Source of the DNA: Acetobacteraceae bacterium
Lineage (GTDB): Bacteria; Pseudomonadota; Alphaproteobacteria; Acetobacterales; Acetobacteraceae
Direction of reading: 5' to 3'
Assembly: GCA_004843165.1 (NCBI GenBank)
Contig: CP039459.1
Coordinates: 1,181,501-1,245,500, forward strand
DNA: 64,000 nucleotides
Shown: positions 1-8,292 of the stretch, in pieces
How positions within the stretch are numbered: position 1 is the stretch's first letter
Layout: each line of letters opens with the position of its first letter
Notes under the pieces: model-generated
Seen by the model: only the letters and a program-made list of their open reading frames with translations
What the model was told of the DNA's origin: nothing
Database searches by the model: none
Program-made: the position numbers and the translations under genes

Positions 1-870
1 AATCTCGTAAATCCTGCGGTTTGCTTAATAACGCCTATCAGTTATGACCACCAAAATTTTTTAGGGGACAAGCTTTCTGGGATTGTTGCTGAAAAGGCAG
101 GCATTATTAAAGAAAATATTCCTGTCTATGCTGGCAAACAGGTGCAAGAAGCCTTGGTTGAAATTGAAAAAGCGGCACAGAGCGCTCATGCTCCTTTAGA
201 AATTTTAGGTCAAAATTTTAAAGTTTCTTTTAAAAAAGATCAGCAATCATGGATTTTTTTAGATGAGGATTCAGAGATTTCTCTGCCTTTTCCTGCCTTG
301 AAAGGGTTACATCAAATTGAAAATGCGGCACTGGCAATCGCCGCTTTTAAAAATGTTTTCCCGCAATACAGCCCTAAAGCCTTTGAGGGAATTGCAGTGG
401 CAAAATGGCCTGGGCGTTTACAGCAGTTGACAGGAAAATTAAAAAATTTAATTCCAGAAAATTGGGAGCTCTGGCTGGATGGTGCGCATAATCCGCATGG
501 TGCCGAATTCTTAGGTAAAATGTTTCAATCTTGGAAAGAGGAATCTCCGAATCAGAAAATCTATGTCATTTTAGGATTAAAAGAAGGTAAAAAAGCGTCT
601 GAAATTTTAGTACCGCTTTTGCCTTGGGGGGATAAAATTTTATTGGTTTGTGAAGAGAACCAATATTTGGCTCAGACGGTCACCGCCATGCATCAGGAGC
701 TGGAGCCAATGGGAGAGACCGTTTCGATAGAGGAGGCGGCAAGTGTTCGAGCTGCTTTGCAAAAATTGGCTCTGGAAAATAGATCTCTTCAAAAGAATCG
801 AATTGTGATTTGTGGTAGTCTCTATCTTGCCGGTGAAGTTTTACGGCAAGATGGTTTTGAAATGGTATAG
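1..870 (+). CDS. folC: Folylpolyglutamate/dihydrofolate synthase, C-terminal part (5' end outside window)
   Basis: Adds glutamate to dihydropteroate or folates (ATP-dependent, cytoplasmic, folate pathway). The reading frame is open from base 1, so the gene starts upstream; 289 residues are visible. Seen: a Mur-ligase-type segment with YDHQNFLG followed by AEKAGIIK in the first 45 visible residues, and DGAHNPHG near visible residue 160, the substrate-binding motif of the FolC C-terminal domain. A GTG at 142 is an internal codon, not the start. dnaB follows after an 8-bp gap with a GGAGG-like site inside it, so the two are probably cotranscribed. Confidence 0.93.
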   Translation, partial: NLVNPAVCLITPISYDHQNFLGDKLSGIVAEKAGIIKENIPVYAGKQVQEALVEIEKAAQSAHAPLEILGQNFKVSFKKDQQSWIFLDEDSEISLPFPALKGLHQIENAALAIAAFKNVFPQYSPKAFEGIAVAKWPGRLQQLTGKLKNLIPENWELWLDGAHNPHGAEFLGKMFQSWKEESPNQKIYVILGLKEGKKASEILVPLLPWGDKILLVCEENQYLAQTVTAMHQELEPMGETVSIEEAASVRAALQKLALENRSLQKNRIVICGSLYLAGEVLRQDGFEMV

Positions 871-878
871 GAGGAAAG

Positions 879-2375
879 ATGGAAAAGACAGCGACTGCAG
901 GGCAGGCGAACGTTTTTTTTTCTGAAAATGATGATTCCTCTCAAGCGCAGAATCGACCTACCCCTGCAAATATTCCGGCAGAACAGGCACTTTTAGGGGC
1001 AATTTTTACAAATAACCGTGCCTATGAACGGGTTCAATCTTATTTGGAAGGCCGCCATTTCGCCCATGAAGTCCATGGCGAAATCTATGATGCGATGGCA
1101 CGCCGAATCAATGGCGGGCAATTAGCTGATCCAATTACGATGCGTGCGGAATTGGAGCATAGCGATATTTTAAAAAATGTCGGTGGCTATGCCTATGTGG
1201 TTGAGCTTGTGAATGCGATGGTCGGGATTATCAATGCCGATTCCTACGGTCAAATCATTCATGATTGCTGGATGCGTCGCCAGCTTATTGAAATTGGTGA
1301 AAAAACGGTTAACGGGGCCTTTGAAAGCAACCCTGATTATAATGGTGAAATCCAACTTGGGCAGGCGGAAGAGGCTTTATTCCAGTTGGCACATAGTAAA
1401 GGGCAGGATGAAAGATGCGTTGATTTCTCCATCCTTTTAAACCGTGTTGTTGAAACAGCCGTTGAGGCCTCCCAACGGGGGGATCAGCTTTCGGGTCTGA
1501 CAACAGGTTTTCGGGATTTGGATAAGAAAACCGGCGGCTTTCACCGCTCAGATTTAATTATTTTGGCTGGTCGCCCCGCAATGGGAAAAACTGCCTTGGC
1601 AACAAAAATGGCTTATCGTGCGGCACGTCACTTAGAGCAAACAGCTGCAGGCAAAGAAAAAAGAGGGCGTGTCCTTTTTTTCTCCGCAGAAATGTCCGCA
1701 GAGCAACTTGTCACCCGTATTCTTTCCGATGAGGCCAGCATCGTTGCAAGTGAATTGCGTAAGGGCAATATTAAAGAAAAAGATTTAGAGAATTTTATTC
1801 GGGCTGCTAGAAGATTGGAACATTTGCCCTTAAGCATTAATGATGCCTCGACCCCGCCTTTATCCATGATCCGTACCTATTGCCGTAAAGTGCAGCGTAC
1901 CCAAGGTCTTGATCTGGTCATTGTCGATTATTTGCAGTTTATTGAACCGGCTGTCGGGACAAAATTTACCAATACGGTGGATAAAACATCTGCCATTTCA
2001 AGACAGTTAAAAGCACTTGCCAAAGAAATGGATGTGCCTGTCGTTGCGCTTTCCCAGCTTTCCCGTGGTGTGGAGCAGCGTGAAGACAAACGGCCTATGA
2101 TGTCCGATTTGAGGGATTCAGGTTCGATTGAGCAGGATGCGGATATGGTGATGTTTGTGTATCGAGATGAATATTATCTTAAACAGAGAGAGCCAAAAGA
2201 TACGCAGGAAGATTACGCTGCTGCCCTTGTGGAATGGCAAAATAAAATGGAAAAAGTAAGTAATAAGGCCGATCTTATTATCGAGAAAAACCGTCATGGA
2301 TCGACTGGTACCATTCCGCTTTATTTTGATGGGCAGTTTACACGTTTCGATGATCTTGACGAGATTCACGCTTAA
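879..2375 (+). CDS. dnaB: Replicative DNA helicase DnaB
   Basis: Hexameric 5'-3' helicase that unwinds DNA at the replication fork. 498 residues, a normal length. Seen: an N-terminal helical domain (about residues 25-130, starting NIPAEQALLGAIF), Walker A GRPAMGKT near residue 230, Walker B LDLVIVDYLQ near residue 345, and the C-terminal QLSRGVEQR / SDLRDSGSIEQDAD arginine-finger region. Start ATG 879 is preceded by GGAGG. A DUF721/DciA-type gene, the likely loader partner, lies at 21.6 kb. Very secure. Confidence 0.98.
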   Translation: MEKTATAGQANVFFSENDDSSQAQNRPTPANIPAEQALLGAIFTNNRAYERVQSYLEGRHFAHEVHGEIYDAMARRINGGQLADPITMRAELEHSDILKNVGGYAYVVELVNAMVGIINADSYGQIIHDCWMRRQLIEIGEKTVNGAFESNPDYNGEIQLGQAEEALFQLAHSKGQDERCVDFSILLNRVVETAVEASQRGDQLSGLTTGFRDLDKKTGGFHRSDLIILAGRPAMGKTALATKMAYRAARHLEQTAAGKEKRGRVLFFSAEMSAEQLVTRILSDEASIVASELRKGNIKEKDLENFIRAARRLEHLPLSINDASTPPLSMIRTYCRKVQRTQGLDLVIVDYLQFIEPAVGTKFTNTVDKTSAISRQLKALAKEMDVPVVALSQLSRGVEQREDKRPMMSDLRDSGSIEQDADMVMFVYRDEYYLKQREPKDTQEDYAAALVEWQNKMEKVSNKADLIIEKNRHGSTGTIPLYFDGQFTRFDDLDEIHA

Positions 2376-2494
2376 GCGCTTCATTAAGGGGGAATAGGCA
2401 CTATTTCGACTATGATACTCGGCTCATTATCCTCAAGATAAATCGCCTCCGTTTCTCGCCAAAACAGCACATCTTCCCGTCTTACTGAAGCGCT
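2374..2494. repeat. 10-bp perfect inverted repeat after dnaB
   Basis: AAGCGCTTCA (2374-2383, overlapping the dnaB stop codon) and TGAAGCGCTT (2485-2494) are exact reverse complements about 100 bases apart. The segment between them has no convincing ORF. It could fold into a large hairpin in the dnaB 3' end, or be chance. Confidence 0.35.
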
Positions 2495-2542
2495 TTTGGG
2501 ATTTCGGTTATCAAAAAAAAGCGTTTTGAAAAGCAGTTATAA

Positions 2543-2572
2543 AAAAGCCCCGATTTTAACGGGGCTTTTTGT
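2543..2572. terminator. Rho-independent terminator between convergent dnaB and hmp
   Basis: AAAAGCCCC - GATTTTAAC - GGGGCTTTT: a GC stem flanked by A- and T-runs, so it can act on both strands. It lies between the 3' ends of dnaB (+) and hmp (-). Confidence 0.9.
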
Positions 2573-2589
2573 TGCTTTATGCATTTTAG

Positions 2590-3795
2590 TTAGGAAACAG
2601 CTAGTTCTGCATCCGTGATAGAGCCAAAAAGCTCATAGCGGAGTTGTTCCTGTTTTAAGCCTTGTGCTTTGAGCGCCTTAATGACTGCAAGGGTGAAGTC
2701 TTTTGGACCGCAAATATAGCAGATTGCATTGGCTGGAATGGCATCTTTAAAGAAGGCTTCGGAAACACGTCCTTCATAGGTGTTTACATTTTCAGCCTCA
2801 GGGGATTTTTCGCCTTTCGTATAGAAAATATCGGCTGTTAATTTGCCTTCTCCTGCGAGTTTGCGGATATGTTCGCCAAAGGCTTCTGTTTCCTGCGTGC
2901 GGGTAGAATGGATGTAACGCAATTTTTCTACGGAAGATTGAGCTGCCAGTGCGCCAACCATAGAAATCATTGGCGTAAGGCCAGAACCGCCAGAAATTAG
3001 AGCGATAGGCGCATCGGAATGCTGGAGGGTAAAATCGCCTGATGGATCGCTAAGTTCAAAAATGACGCCTTCTTTAACGCTATGATTGAACCATTCGGAC
3101 ACAACGCCATCTTTCACGGTACGAATAGTAAGGCGGTAAAATTCTTCATTCGGGGTAGAGGAGATGGAATAGTTGCGGCGTTGAGAACCGTGTCCTTCAA
3201 TTTCTAATTTAAGACCTAGATACTGGCCCGGCTTGTGTTTGAGAACGGGCTTGCCATCGACAGGAAGCAATTTGAAAGATTTCATATCTTCGCATTCCTG
3301 TTTAATTTCAGCGACTTTAAATTGACGCCAGCCACGCCAACCGCCTTGTTGCTGCGCATGTTCTGTATAAATTTCGGCCTCACGTTCAATCAAAACATCG
3401 GCTAGGAACCAATAGGCCTCGCCCCATGCATCAAGAATCTCTTTTGTTGCTTTGTCGCCAAGGACGATTTTAAGTGCTTTGATAATCGCTTTTGCAACAT
3501 AATCATAATGTTCTTTGTAGATATTGAGACTAACATGCTTTTCTGCAATGCGCTCAATCATGCTTTTTAGGGCAGAAGGATCTTGGATATGCTGGGCATA
3601 AACAAGCAAAGCCGTTGCAAGAGATTTGGGCTGAGAACCGTCTTTTTGGTGGGAAAGATTAAAGAGATCCGCAATTTCTTTATCTGCCAACAGATTTTTA
3701 TAGGTTTCTTTGGCGATATCGATCCCATGCACCTCAAGCGCAGGAATACAAGCAGTAACAATCTCAATCGTTTTTTGACTTAGAGGCTTAGGCAT
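2590..3795 (-). CDS. hmp: Flavohaemoprotein, nitric oxide dioxygenase
   Basis: Converts NO and O2 to nitrate using NAD(P)H; cytoplasmic nitrosative-stress defence. 401 residues, the normal length. Domain order: globin (1-140, proximal haem His87 in EKHVSL), ferredoxin-reductase FAD domain (about 155-260, RRNYS at 206-210) and NAD domain (GGSGLTPM at 269-276, CGP near 358). The start is well supported by AGGAG 8 bases upstream of ATG 3795. The upstream region is AT-rich and has two GTATTT direct repeats, but no clear NsrR palindrome. It is transcribed away from the toxin island. Confidence 0.97.
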   Translation of the reverse strand: MPKPLSQKTIEIVTACIPALEVHGIDIAKETYKNLLADKEIADLFNLSHQKDGSQPKSLATALLVYAQHIQDPSALKSMIERIAEKHVSLNIYKEHYDYVAKAIIKALKIVLGDKATKEILDAWGEAYWFLADVLIEREAEIYTEHAQQQGGWRGWRQFKVAEIKQECEDMKSFKLLPVDGKPVLKHKPGQYLGLKLEIEGHGSQRRNYSISSTPNEEFYRLTIRTVKDGVVSEWFNHSVKEGVIFELSDPSGDFTLQHSDAPIALISGGSGLTPMISMVGALAAQSSVEKLRYIHSTRTQETEAFGEHIRKLAGEGKLTADIFYTKGEKSPEAENVNTYEGRVSEAFFKDAIPANAICYICGPKDFTLAVIKALKAQGLKQEQLRYELFGSITDAELAVS

Positions 3796-3928
3796 ATCCT
3801 AACTCCTTTTAATTTCTAATTAGGATGATAGATTAGCGAATTAAATACGCAAATGAAATACTTATTCTATGCTATGGGGTAATCTACTTCCCCAATTTTC
3901 AGAAATTCATTTTAGCATTATTTTGAAC

Positions 3929-3958
3929 CCCCGTGCCCCCTTATCGGCACGGGGTTTT
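3929..3958 (+). terminator. Orphan plus-strand terminator upstream of hmp
   Basis: Nine-base-pair GC stem CCCCGTGCC / GGCACGGGG with an 8-base loop followed by TTTTT, oriented for plus-strand transcripts. No plus-strand gene precedes it: hmp is on the other strand and starts at 3795. It therefore ends either readthrough from further left or a short untranslated transcript starting in 3800-3925, which would be a small-RNA candidate. It also marks the left edge of the island. Confidence 0.8.
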
Positions 3959-3991
3959 TAGATTTAACTTAGAAATAAAATAGAGATTAAA

Positions 3992-4941
3992 ATGATAGAA
4001 GATGACGCATGGGAATATCCCATAGGCGGGCCGTGCGGCTGGATGTGGCGGCGCGCAAAAGAAAAGAAACTAGCACAGGATTTTAATCCCAACCATCTCC
4101 CCACCGGATAGCCTGACAGCACAGGCGGACGATTTGCTAAAAAGAGGGCGGCGGAGAGCAGAGCGAATTTTCTGCTGAAAATAAAAAGGAGGATAAAGCT
4201 TATTTAAAAGATGCGATTTATCCGGCAGCGGAGCCTTTTGATTTTTTACCGACCCCATCAGCGGCAGGTTTGAAAATTTTAAAAGGCTTAAAGCTTGCTT
4301 ATGGTTTTTCCGAAGAAACACTGGCGTTTCTCGCTAAATTTCTTGCCGAAGAGGAGGGTAAAAAGGCGCTTGCGGCTGCCCCCAAGAATGTTCTGAAAGA
4401 AGAAAAAACGCTTTCAAATTTCTTTGACAAGAAAGGCAAAGCCTCTTCTCCAAAAGAGTATGTCAATAAATATGCAGATAAAAGCAAAGCAGAGACAAAG
4501 TTAGCGGAAAGAGAGAAGAAATTTTCTCAGAAGAATCTTCATGCCTTGGAGAATATTCGATTACGTTCCTCTTTAGAAGAACATGAAAATGCAGGTGGAC
4601 ATATGCTAAAAGAGCATGGTGCGCGCAATAATGAGGGGCTAGCAGAAAGATTTAATTAGCCTAATGCACCTAAAACTTCTTCTTGCTTTGAAACTAATCA
4701 CCTCATGCAGGAGAGTGCTGAAAAGGCGATTAAGGATAACGCACAAGAAATTCATGACTGGCTTAATGAGCCGAATTTGAAAGAAGATCTCGAAATAGAT
4801 GTCAAAATGCCCCAAAATATCGGTCGCTCTATGCGCAAAAGCGATCGAAAGATAATTTATAAGAAAGAAGCCAAGTTTATTTTAAGGAAAAATGCCAAGA
4901 TGGCGGAAGGTTTTAATTTTATAACAGGATTTCCAAAATGA
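3992..4941 (+). pseudogene. Broken RNase A-like CDI/polymorphic toxin gene
   Basis: Three frame-linked pieces make one protein. Residues 1-39 start at ATG 3992 and end at TAG 4109-4111. Reading on in that frame gives PDSTGGRFAKK, then the frame moves by -1 at an A5 run (4139-4143). The new frame runs to TAG 4657-4659, and the same frame continues from 4660 to TGA 4939-4941. The piece around the first stop, NPNHLPTG then PDSTGGRFA, resembles the linker seen before toxin domains in alphaproteobacterial polymorphic toxins. The last ~130 residues match the bacterial RNase A-like CdiA-CT domain: EEHENAGGHMLKEH near its start, an Asn/Trp helix DWLNEP, and ITGFP at the end. In the characterised Yersinia toxin this last motif is T-x-Y, so the expected catalytic Tyr is Phe here. 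Two ambers, one indel and the Tyr change argue for decay, not recoding. The missing A could be a sequencing error. Confidence 0.75.
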
Positions 4942-5276
4942 TTATGAACAAACAAAAATGGAAAGAAAGATTTCCAAAACTTGTCAATCTCCTTGGCTGT
5001 CAGTTTTGTCAGGATTTTTTTCTTTATGGGACGACAATAGAGGAATTGACACATGATTATGTTTCTCGCTCAGGCCAAGAGAGCGCAACAAGAGTTATTT
5101 CCGAAATAAATCAACTGATTTCTTTAATGGAAAAAGGTGAAGTCAATCCAGACCAATTTTTAGAAGAGATTCGGGAGGAAACAATTCCAAACTATGATCA
5201 TCTTTCTACGCTAGAATATTTTGAGGCTATTCAAGAGGCTTTAGAAAAAAACTTCCAAGAAATTTATCGAAAATAA
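4938..5276 (+). CDS. CdiI-type immunity protein (RNase A-like toxin immunity family)
   Basis: 112 residues, acidic, no signal peptide: a cytoplasmic protein expected to bind and block the cognate RNase toxin. Seen: an opening WKERFPKLVNLLG-x-x-F-x-QDF and a Leu/Glu-rich remainder, the pattern of CdiI immunity proteins (the CdiI_2 family, as I recall). ATG 4938 overlaps the toxin TGA as ATGA, so it was translationally coupled to the toxin; a second ATG lies at 4944. The gene is intact although the toxin is broken, as expected for a retained or orphan immunity gene. No regulatory site of its own is evident. Confidence 0.75.
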   Translation: MIMNKQKWKERFPKLVNLLGCQFCQDFFLYGTTIEELTHDYVSRSGQESATRVISEINQLISLMEKGEVNPDQFLEEIREETIPNYDHLSTLEYFEAIQEALEKNFQEIYRK

Positions 5277-5278
5277 AT

Positions 5279-5383
5279 CGTACATATTTCAAAAAAAGCC
5301 AGCACTTTTCTGCATTAGATTATTTTAAACATATTCGGAAATTGCTCATTGATGAGAGTATTGGAAAACAATATGGGGAATAA
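5279..5383 (+). pseudogene. C-terminal remnant of a second CdiI-like immunity gene
   Basis: An open frame without a start reads HFSALDYFKHIRKLL, which lines up with HLSTLEYFEAIQEAL at the end of the intact immunity protein just upstream (same H-x-S-x-L-x-YF-x-x-I spacing). It ends at TAA 5381-5383. It is probably the tail of a second immunity paralogue whose front has been lost. In the next frame ATG 5352 opens a 36-codon ORF (to 5462), and a further frame adds about 30 codons to about 5560. These may be more of the same broken region but are not recognisable. Confidence 0.5.
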
Positions 5384-5493
5384 AATCTATAAAACTGATC
5401 AGATAGAACTGCATGATGACAATGGTTTAACAGAAAGTGATCTTTGGAATAGAGTTTTTTAAAAGTAATTAAGAATAAAAGAGATGCGAATAT

Positions 5494-5830
5494 TTATGAA
5501 TCTTTAGAAGAGACTAAAATTTCTAATCGTTTCTCTTCTGCTTCAATCTGAGCTTTTAAATACGCCGTGTACTCCCTCACAAGAGAAAACCCTGTCTGAG
5601 AAAAGATGATAGGGTCTGGCAAAGGATAGAGCGTGGGGTCGATGCTTTTAGCTTTTGAGCAAAAATCTTTATAGACCCCGATAATGGCTGACCTCATCAG
5701 CGCTATAAGCGCGTTTCTCACCCGAAATAGGCCGAAGCGCGGCATTTGCGAGGTTCATTTTTTCAAGATGGGAAAGGACTTTTTTAGCGTCTTTGAGCAA
5801 TTTTAAGCGAGCGTCTGTATTTTTATACAT
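5494..5830 (-). pseudogene. Frameshifted gene of unknown function
   Basis: ATG 5830 has a good site (AAAGGAG, 6-7 bases before it) and opens a 53-codon frame ending at 5669. The neighbouring frame continues the same style of sequence to 5494. Joining them at CGGGGTCTATAAAG by a one-base shift gives a helical, charged protein of about 112 residues (start MYKNTDARLK, end LVSSKDS). No family recognised; phage or toxin-cassette cargo is possible from its position. The 83-codon ORF starting at 5745 is only the downstream half. Confidence 0.5.
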
Positions 5831-6005
5831 TTTGTACTCCTTTAGACATCCTCTAAGGAATGTCTCTAAGGCATCTTTTGATACAAGATCTGCCTTACCC
5901 CCATTCTAACACAAAAACAGAAGCTCTCCCTAAGGTTTTAGTTTTTAATGAGATTTTTTTAATATTGAATAACATACGTTTTAAAAACTATGTATTATTT
6001 AGATA

Positions 6006-6680
6006 TTATCGTGATAATAAATTTTTTAATTCATACACCCAATTAGGAATACCATTTTTATTTAAATAAATAATACATATTGCGAGTATTATTACAACGA
6101 TAACTTTATAAATAAAAGGAATTTCTCTCCAGTAACTAAGAAGTTTTTCCCAAATATTTGGTGAGCTATTAGATATTTCTTGATGAATATCTCCAATTTG
6201 CCCTACTACTCCTATATTTTCAGCTTTAATGTAGGTGTTTCCAGCTTTTGTGGGAGTTGGGTTTTGTTGTACCTGTTCTTCATGTTTAATATTTTGTATA
6301 TCTTCTTGAATTTTAATATTAGCGTCTAATTGTTGAATCATAAGAGGGAGGCTTTTCTTAAGGTCTGGCTGTCTCTGAAGGAGCTTGTGAATAGGCTTAA
6401 AATGGGTATACCTCATGCCTTCAGCAATATGATAAATGTTGATGTGGATTGCATTTACTTCTTGTAGATCTTGAGAGTACTTTTCCTCACGTAATATTTC
6501 TTCTTTCTTATCCTGATCCGACCTAAAAGCAGGGGCAGGTAGATCTCTGTCGGGTTGTCGATTTAATATTGTTACTAGTTGTTCACGAGCTTCTTTTGCT
6601 CGGTCTAGGAATTTTTTAGGTGGTGTGGCGGTATTTAAAGGTGTTTGCATGAGTAATTTATCAGCTTGTTTATATTCCAT
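6006..6680 (-). CDS. Hypothetical tail-anchored membrane protein, coupled to rdgB
   Basis: About 224 residues from ATG 6680; a longer frame to 6704 exists, but 6680 overlaps the rdgB TGA (TGATG), which favours coupled translation. Seen: a hydrophilic, Lys/Gln-rich helical body, a short Gly/Ile strand-like stretch (AENIGVVGQIGDIHQEI) near residues 160-176, and one hydrophobic segment near the C-terminus (about 195-212). The body therefore probably faces the cytoplasm. It is clearly more AT-rich than rdgB. No family recognised. The strand-like stretch followed by a C-terminal helix recalls some accessory/defence proteins, but this is a weak resemblance. Confidence 0.65.
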   Translation of the reverse strand: MEYKQADKLLMQTPLNTATPPKKFLDRAKEAREQLVTILNRQPDRDLPAPAFRSDQDKKEEILREEKYSQDLQEVNAIHINIYHIAEGMRYTHFKPIHKLLQRQPDLKKSLPLMIQQLDANIKIQEDIQNIKHEEQVQQNPTPTKAGNTYIKAENIGVVGQIGDIHQEISNSSPNIWEKLLSYWREIPFIYKVIVVIILAICIIYLNKNGIPNWVYELKNLLSR

Positions 6681-7309
6681 CACGATTTGTTGTCCCTCAC
6701 ACATTCCCTAAAAAACGCCTCTAGGGCTTTGCCTCTGTGGGAGATTTTGTTTTTTTCTTCTTCGCCGATTTGGGCAAAGGTTTCTGAGTGGCTTTCTGGG
6801 ACGAAAACAGGGTCGTAGCCGTGCCCCTCATTCCCTTTTGGCGGAAAGGAAAAAGTGCCTTCGCATTTGCCAATGACACATTTTGATCTGCCATCCGGAA
6901 AAGCAAGGCAGAGGGCCGCGATAAAATAGGCTTTTTTATTGTCTTTTTGGGCAGAATTTTGAATCTCTTCATGTAGTTTTTTGAAAGATTCTTCTGCGCC
7001 ACCACATTCTTTCATAAAGCGGGCGCTGAAAAGGCCAGGATGGCCGTCTAACGCTTCTACACAAAATCCGGAATCATCGGCCAAAGCTGGCAGGCCTGTG
7101 GCTTTCGCCGCCGCTAAGGCCTTGATTTTCGCATTCCCCTCAAAATTTGTTGCGGTTTCTTCGGGGCTGTCCATTGTAAAATCAGCCAGAGAAAGCGCTG
7201 TCAGGCCCTTCGTCGCGAGGACGGACTGAAATTCAGAAAGCTTGCCTTTATTATGCGTGGCAATGACTAATTTATCACCGGTTTTTACAAAAACATTACT
7301 TTCCGTCAT
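6680..7309 (-). CDS. rdgB: XTP/dITP diphosphatase (house-cleaning NTPase)
   Basis: Hydrolyses non-canonical purine triphosphates (dITP, XTP) to monophosphates, keeping them out of DNA. 209 residues. Seen: N-terminal ATHNKGKLSEF (phosphate/metal site), ALADDSGFCVEALDG with the acidic metal ligands near residue 75, GYDPVF near 160 and SHRGKAL near 190, all family hallmarks. It lies 33 bp after rph on the same strand, the usual pairing. The 232-codon ORF overlapping its end is a separate gene. Confidence 0.96.
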   Translation of the reverse strand: MTESNVFVKTGDKLVIATHNKGKLSEFQSVLATKGLTALSLADFTMDSPEETATNFEGNAKIKALAAAKATGLPALADDSGFCVEALDGHPGLFSARFMKECGGAEESFKKLHEEIQNSAQKDNKKAYFIAALCLAFPDGRSKCVIGKCEGTFSFPPKGNEGHGYDPVFVPESHSETFAQIGEEEKNKISHRGKALEAFFRECVRDNKS

Positions 7310-7342
7310 GGCTTTTCTCTGGCTTAATTTTTAAATGAAGAC

Positions 7343-8083
7343 TTATTTCTGGCGGGCTTTTTCGAGCGCTTCGTCTTGAAGGGCGAATAATTCTTTGACC
7401 CCTTCACGGGCAATGTCCACCAATTGAATGAAATCATTGTATGGAAGCGGGTCTTTTTCTGCCGTTGTTTGGATTTCAACAATGCCGCCATCTTTGGAAA
7501 GGACAAAATTGCCATCCGTTTCCGCATGGCTGTCTTCAATATAATCTAAATCCGCCACAAGACCTGTTTTTGTGACACCACAGGAAAGGGCTGCGACTTG
7601 GCCAGAGAGTGCTTCAGAAAGCCCTTGTTTTTCCAGCGCAATTGCCAAAGCAGCCCAGGCCCCAGTGATAGAGGCGCAACGTGTGCCGCCATCGGCATTG
7701 ATCACATCGCAATCAAGGGTGATGGTTTTTTCACCAAGCTTTTCCAGATTAATGCAGGCACGGAGGGAACGGCCGATGAGACGCTGAATCTCTTGTGTGC
7801 GGCCGCTTTGTTTCCCTTTGGCCGCTTCACGCTGGCATCTTGAATGGGTGGAGCGCGGCAAGAGGCCGTATTCGGCGGTAATCCAGCCAGTGCCTTTATT
7901 GCGCAAAAAAGGCGGGACTTTATTTTCAATGGAGGCGGCACATAAAACTTCGGTTTCCCCGACACGGATTAAGACCGATCCTTCGGCATGGCGTGCACGT
8001 CCCACTTCGATGGAAAGCGCACGAAGTTCATTGGGTTGACGGCCAGAAGGGCGGACGGAGTGGGTTTTGGAAGTTACTGTCAT
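7343..8083 (-). CDS. rph: Ribonuclease PH
   Basis: Phosphorolytic 3'-5' exoribonuclease that trims tRNA 3' ends. 246 residues. Seen: [11 protein letters not shown] at the N-terminus, [19 protein letters not shown] (phosphate and substrate binding), RLIGRSLRA, and [22 protein letters not shown] 8083 is preceded by AAGG. First gene of the rph-rdgB-(membrane protein) unit, divergent from the PBP1A gene. Confidence 0.97.
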   Translation of the reverse strand: MTVTSKTHSVRPSGRQPNELRALSIEVGRARHAEGSVLIRVGETEVLCAASIENKVPPFLRNKGTGWITAEYGLLPRSTHSRCQREAAKGKQSGRTQEIQRLIGRSLRACINLEKLGEKTITLDCDVINADGGTRCASITGAWAALAIALEKQGLSEALSGQVAALSCGVTKTGLVADLDYIEDSHAETDGNFVLSKDGGIVEIQTTAEKDPLPYNDFIQLVDIAREGVKELFALQDEALEKARQK

Positions 8084-8111
8084 TAAAAAACCTTATAGGA
8101 TTGAAAATTTT

Positions 8112-8160
8112 AAAGGCATAAATAAAGGCCTGCTGATGAGACTGTATGCATTATGCCTTT
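8112..8160. repeat. Perfect 10-bp inverted repeat in the rph/mrcA intergenic region
   Basis: AAAGGCATAA (8112-8121) and TTATGCCTTT (8151-8160) are exact reverse complements with a 29-base loop. They lie about 30 bp upstream of the rph start, and would form a hairpin in an rph leader if transcription starts further out. No T-run follows on either strand, so it is not a standard terminator. Operator or leader structure is possible. Confidence 0.45.
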
Positions 8161-8292
8161 TGTTATAGCAGAAGCTTCTCTTTTTTTAAGAAGATATAGA
8201 GCGGATGAAAAAAATAATTTATGCTATGGAGGAAAAGTTTAAAGCATTTTATGTTGCTACCCCTTTAAAGTCCCATTTGGAGAAATTTCGTC

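Noticed and set aside
3796-3880. NsrR-type operator upstream of hmp
   Set aside because: Two GTATTT direct repeats are present but no inverted palindrome of the expected kind.
3992-4941. Amber suppression/recoding of the toxin gene (both internal stops are TAG)
   Set aside because: A one-base loss at A5 and a catalytic-position change occur as well, and no suppressor tRNA is visible; decay is simpler.
5860-6069. 69-codon plus ORF at the end of the membrane-protein gene
   Set aside because: No ribosome site, AT-rich chance sequence, and it overlaps the 3' end of a better supported gene.
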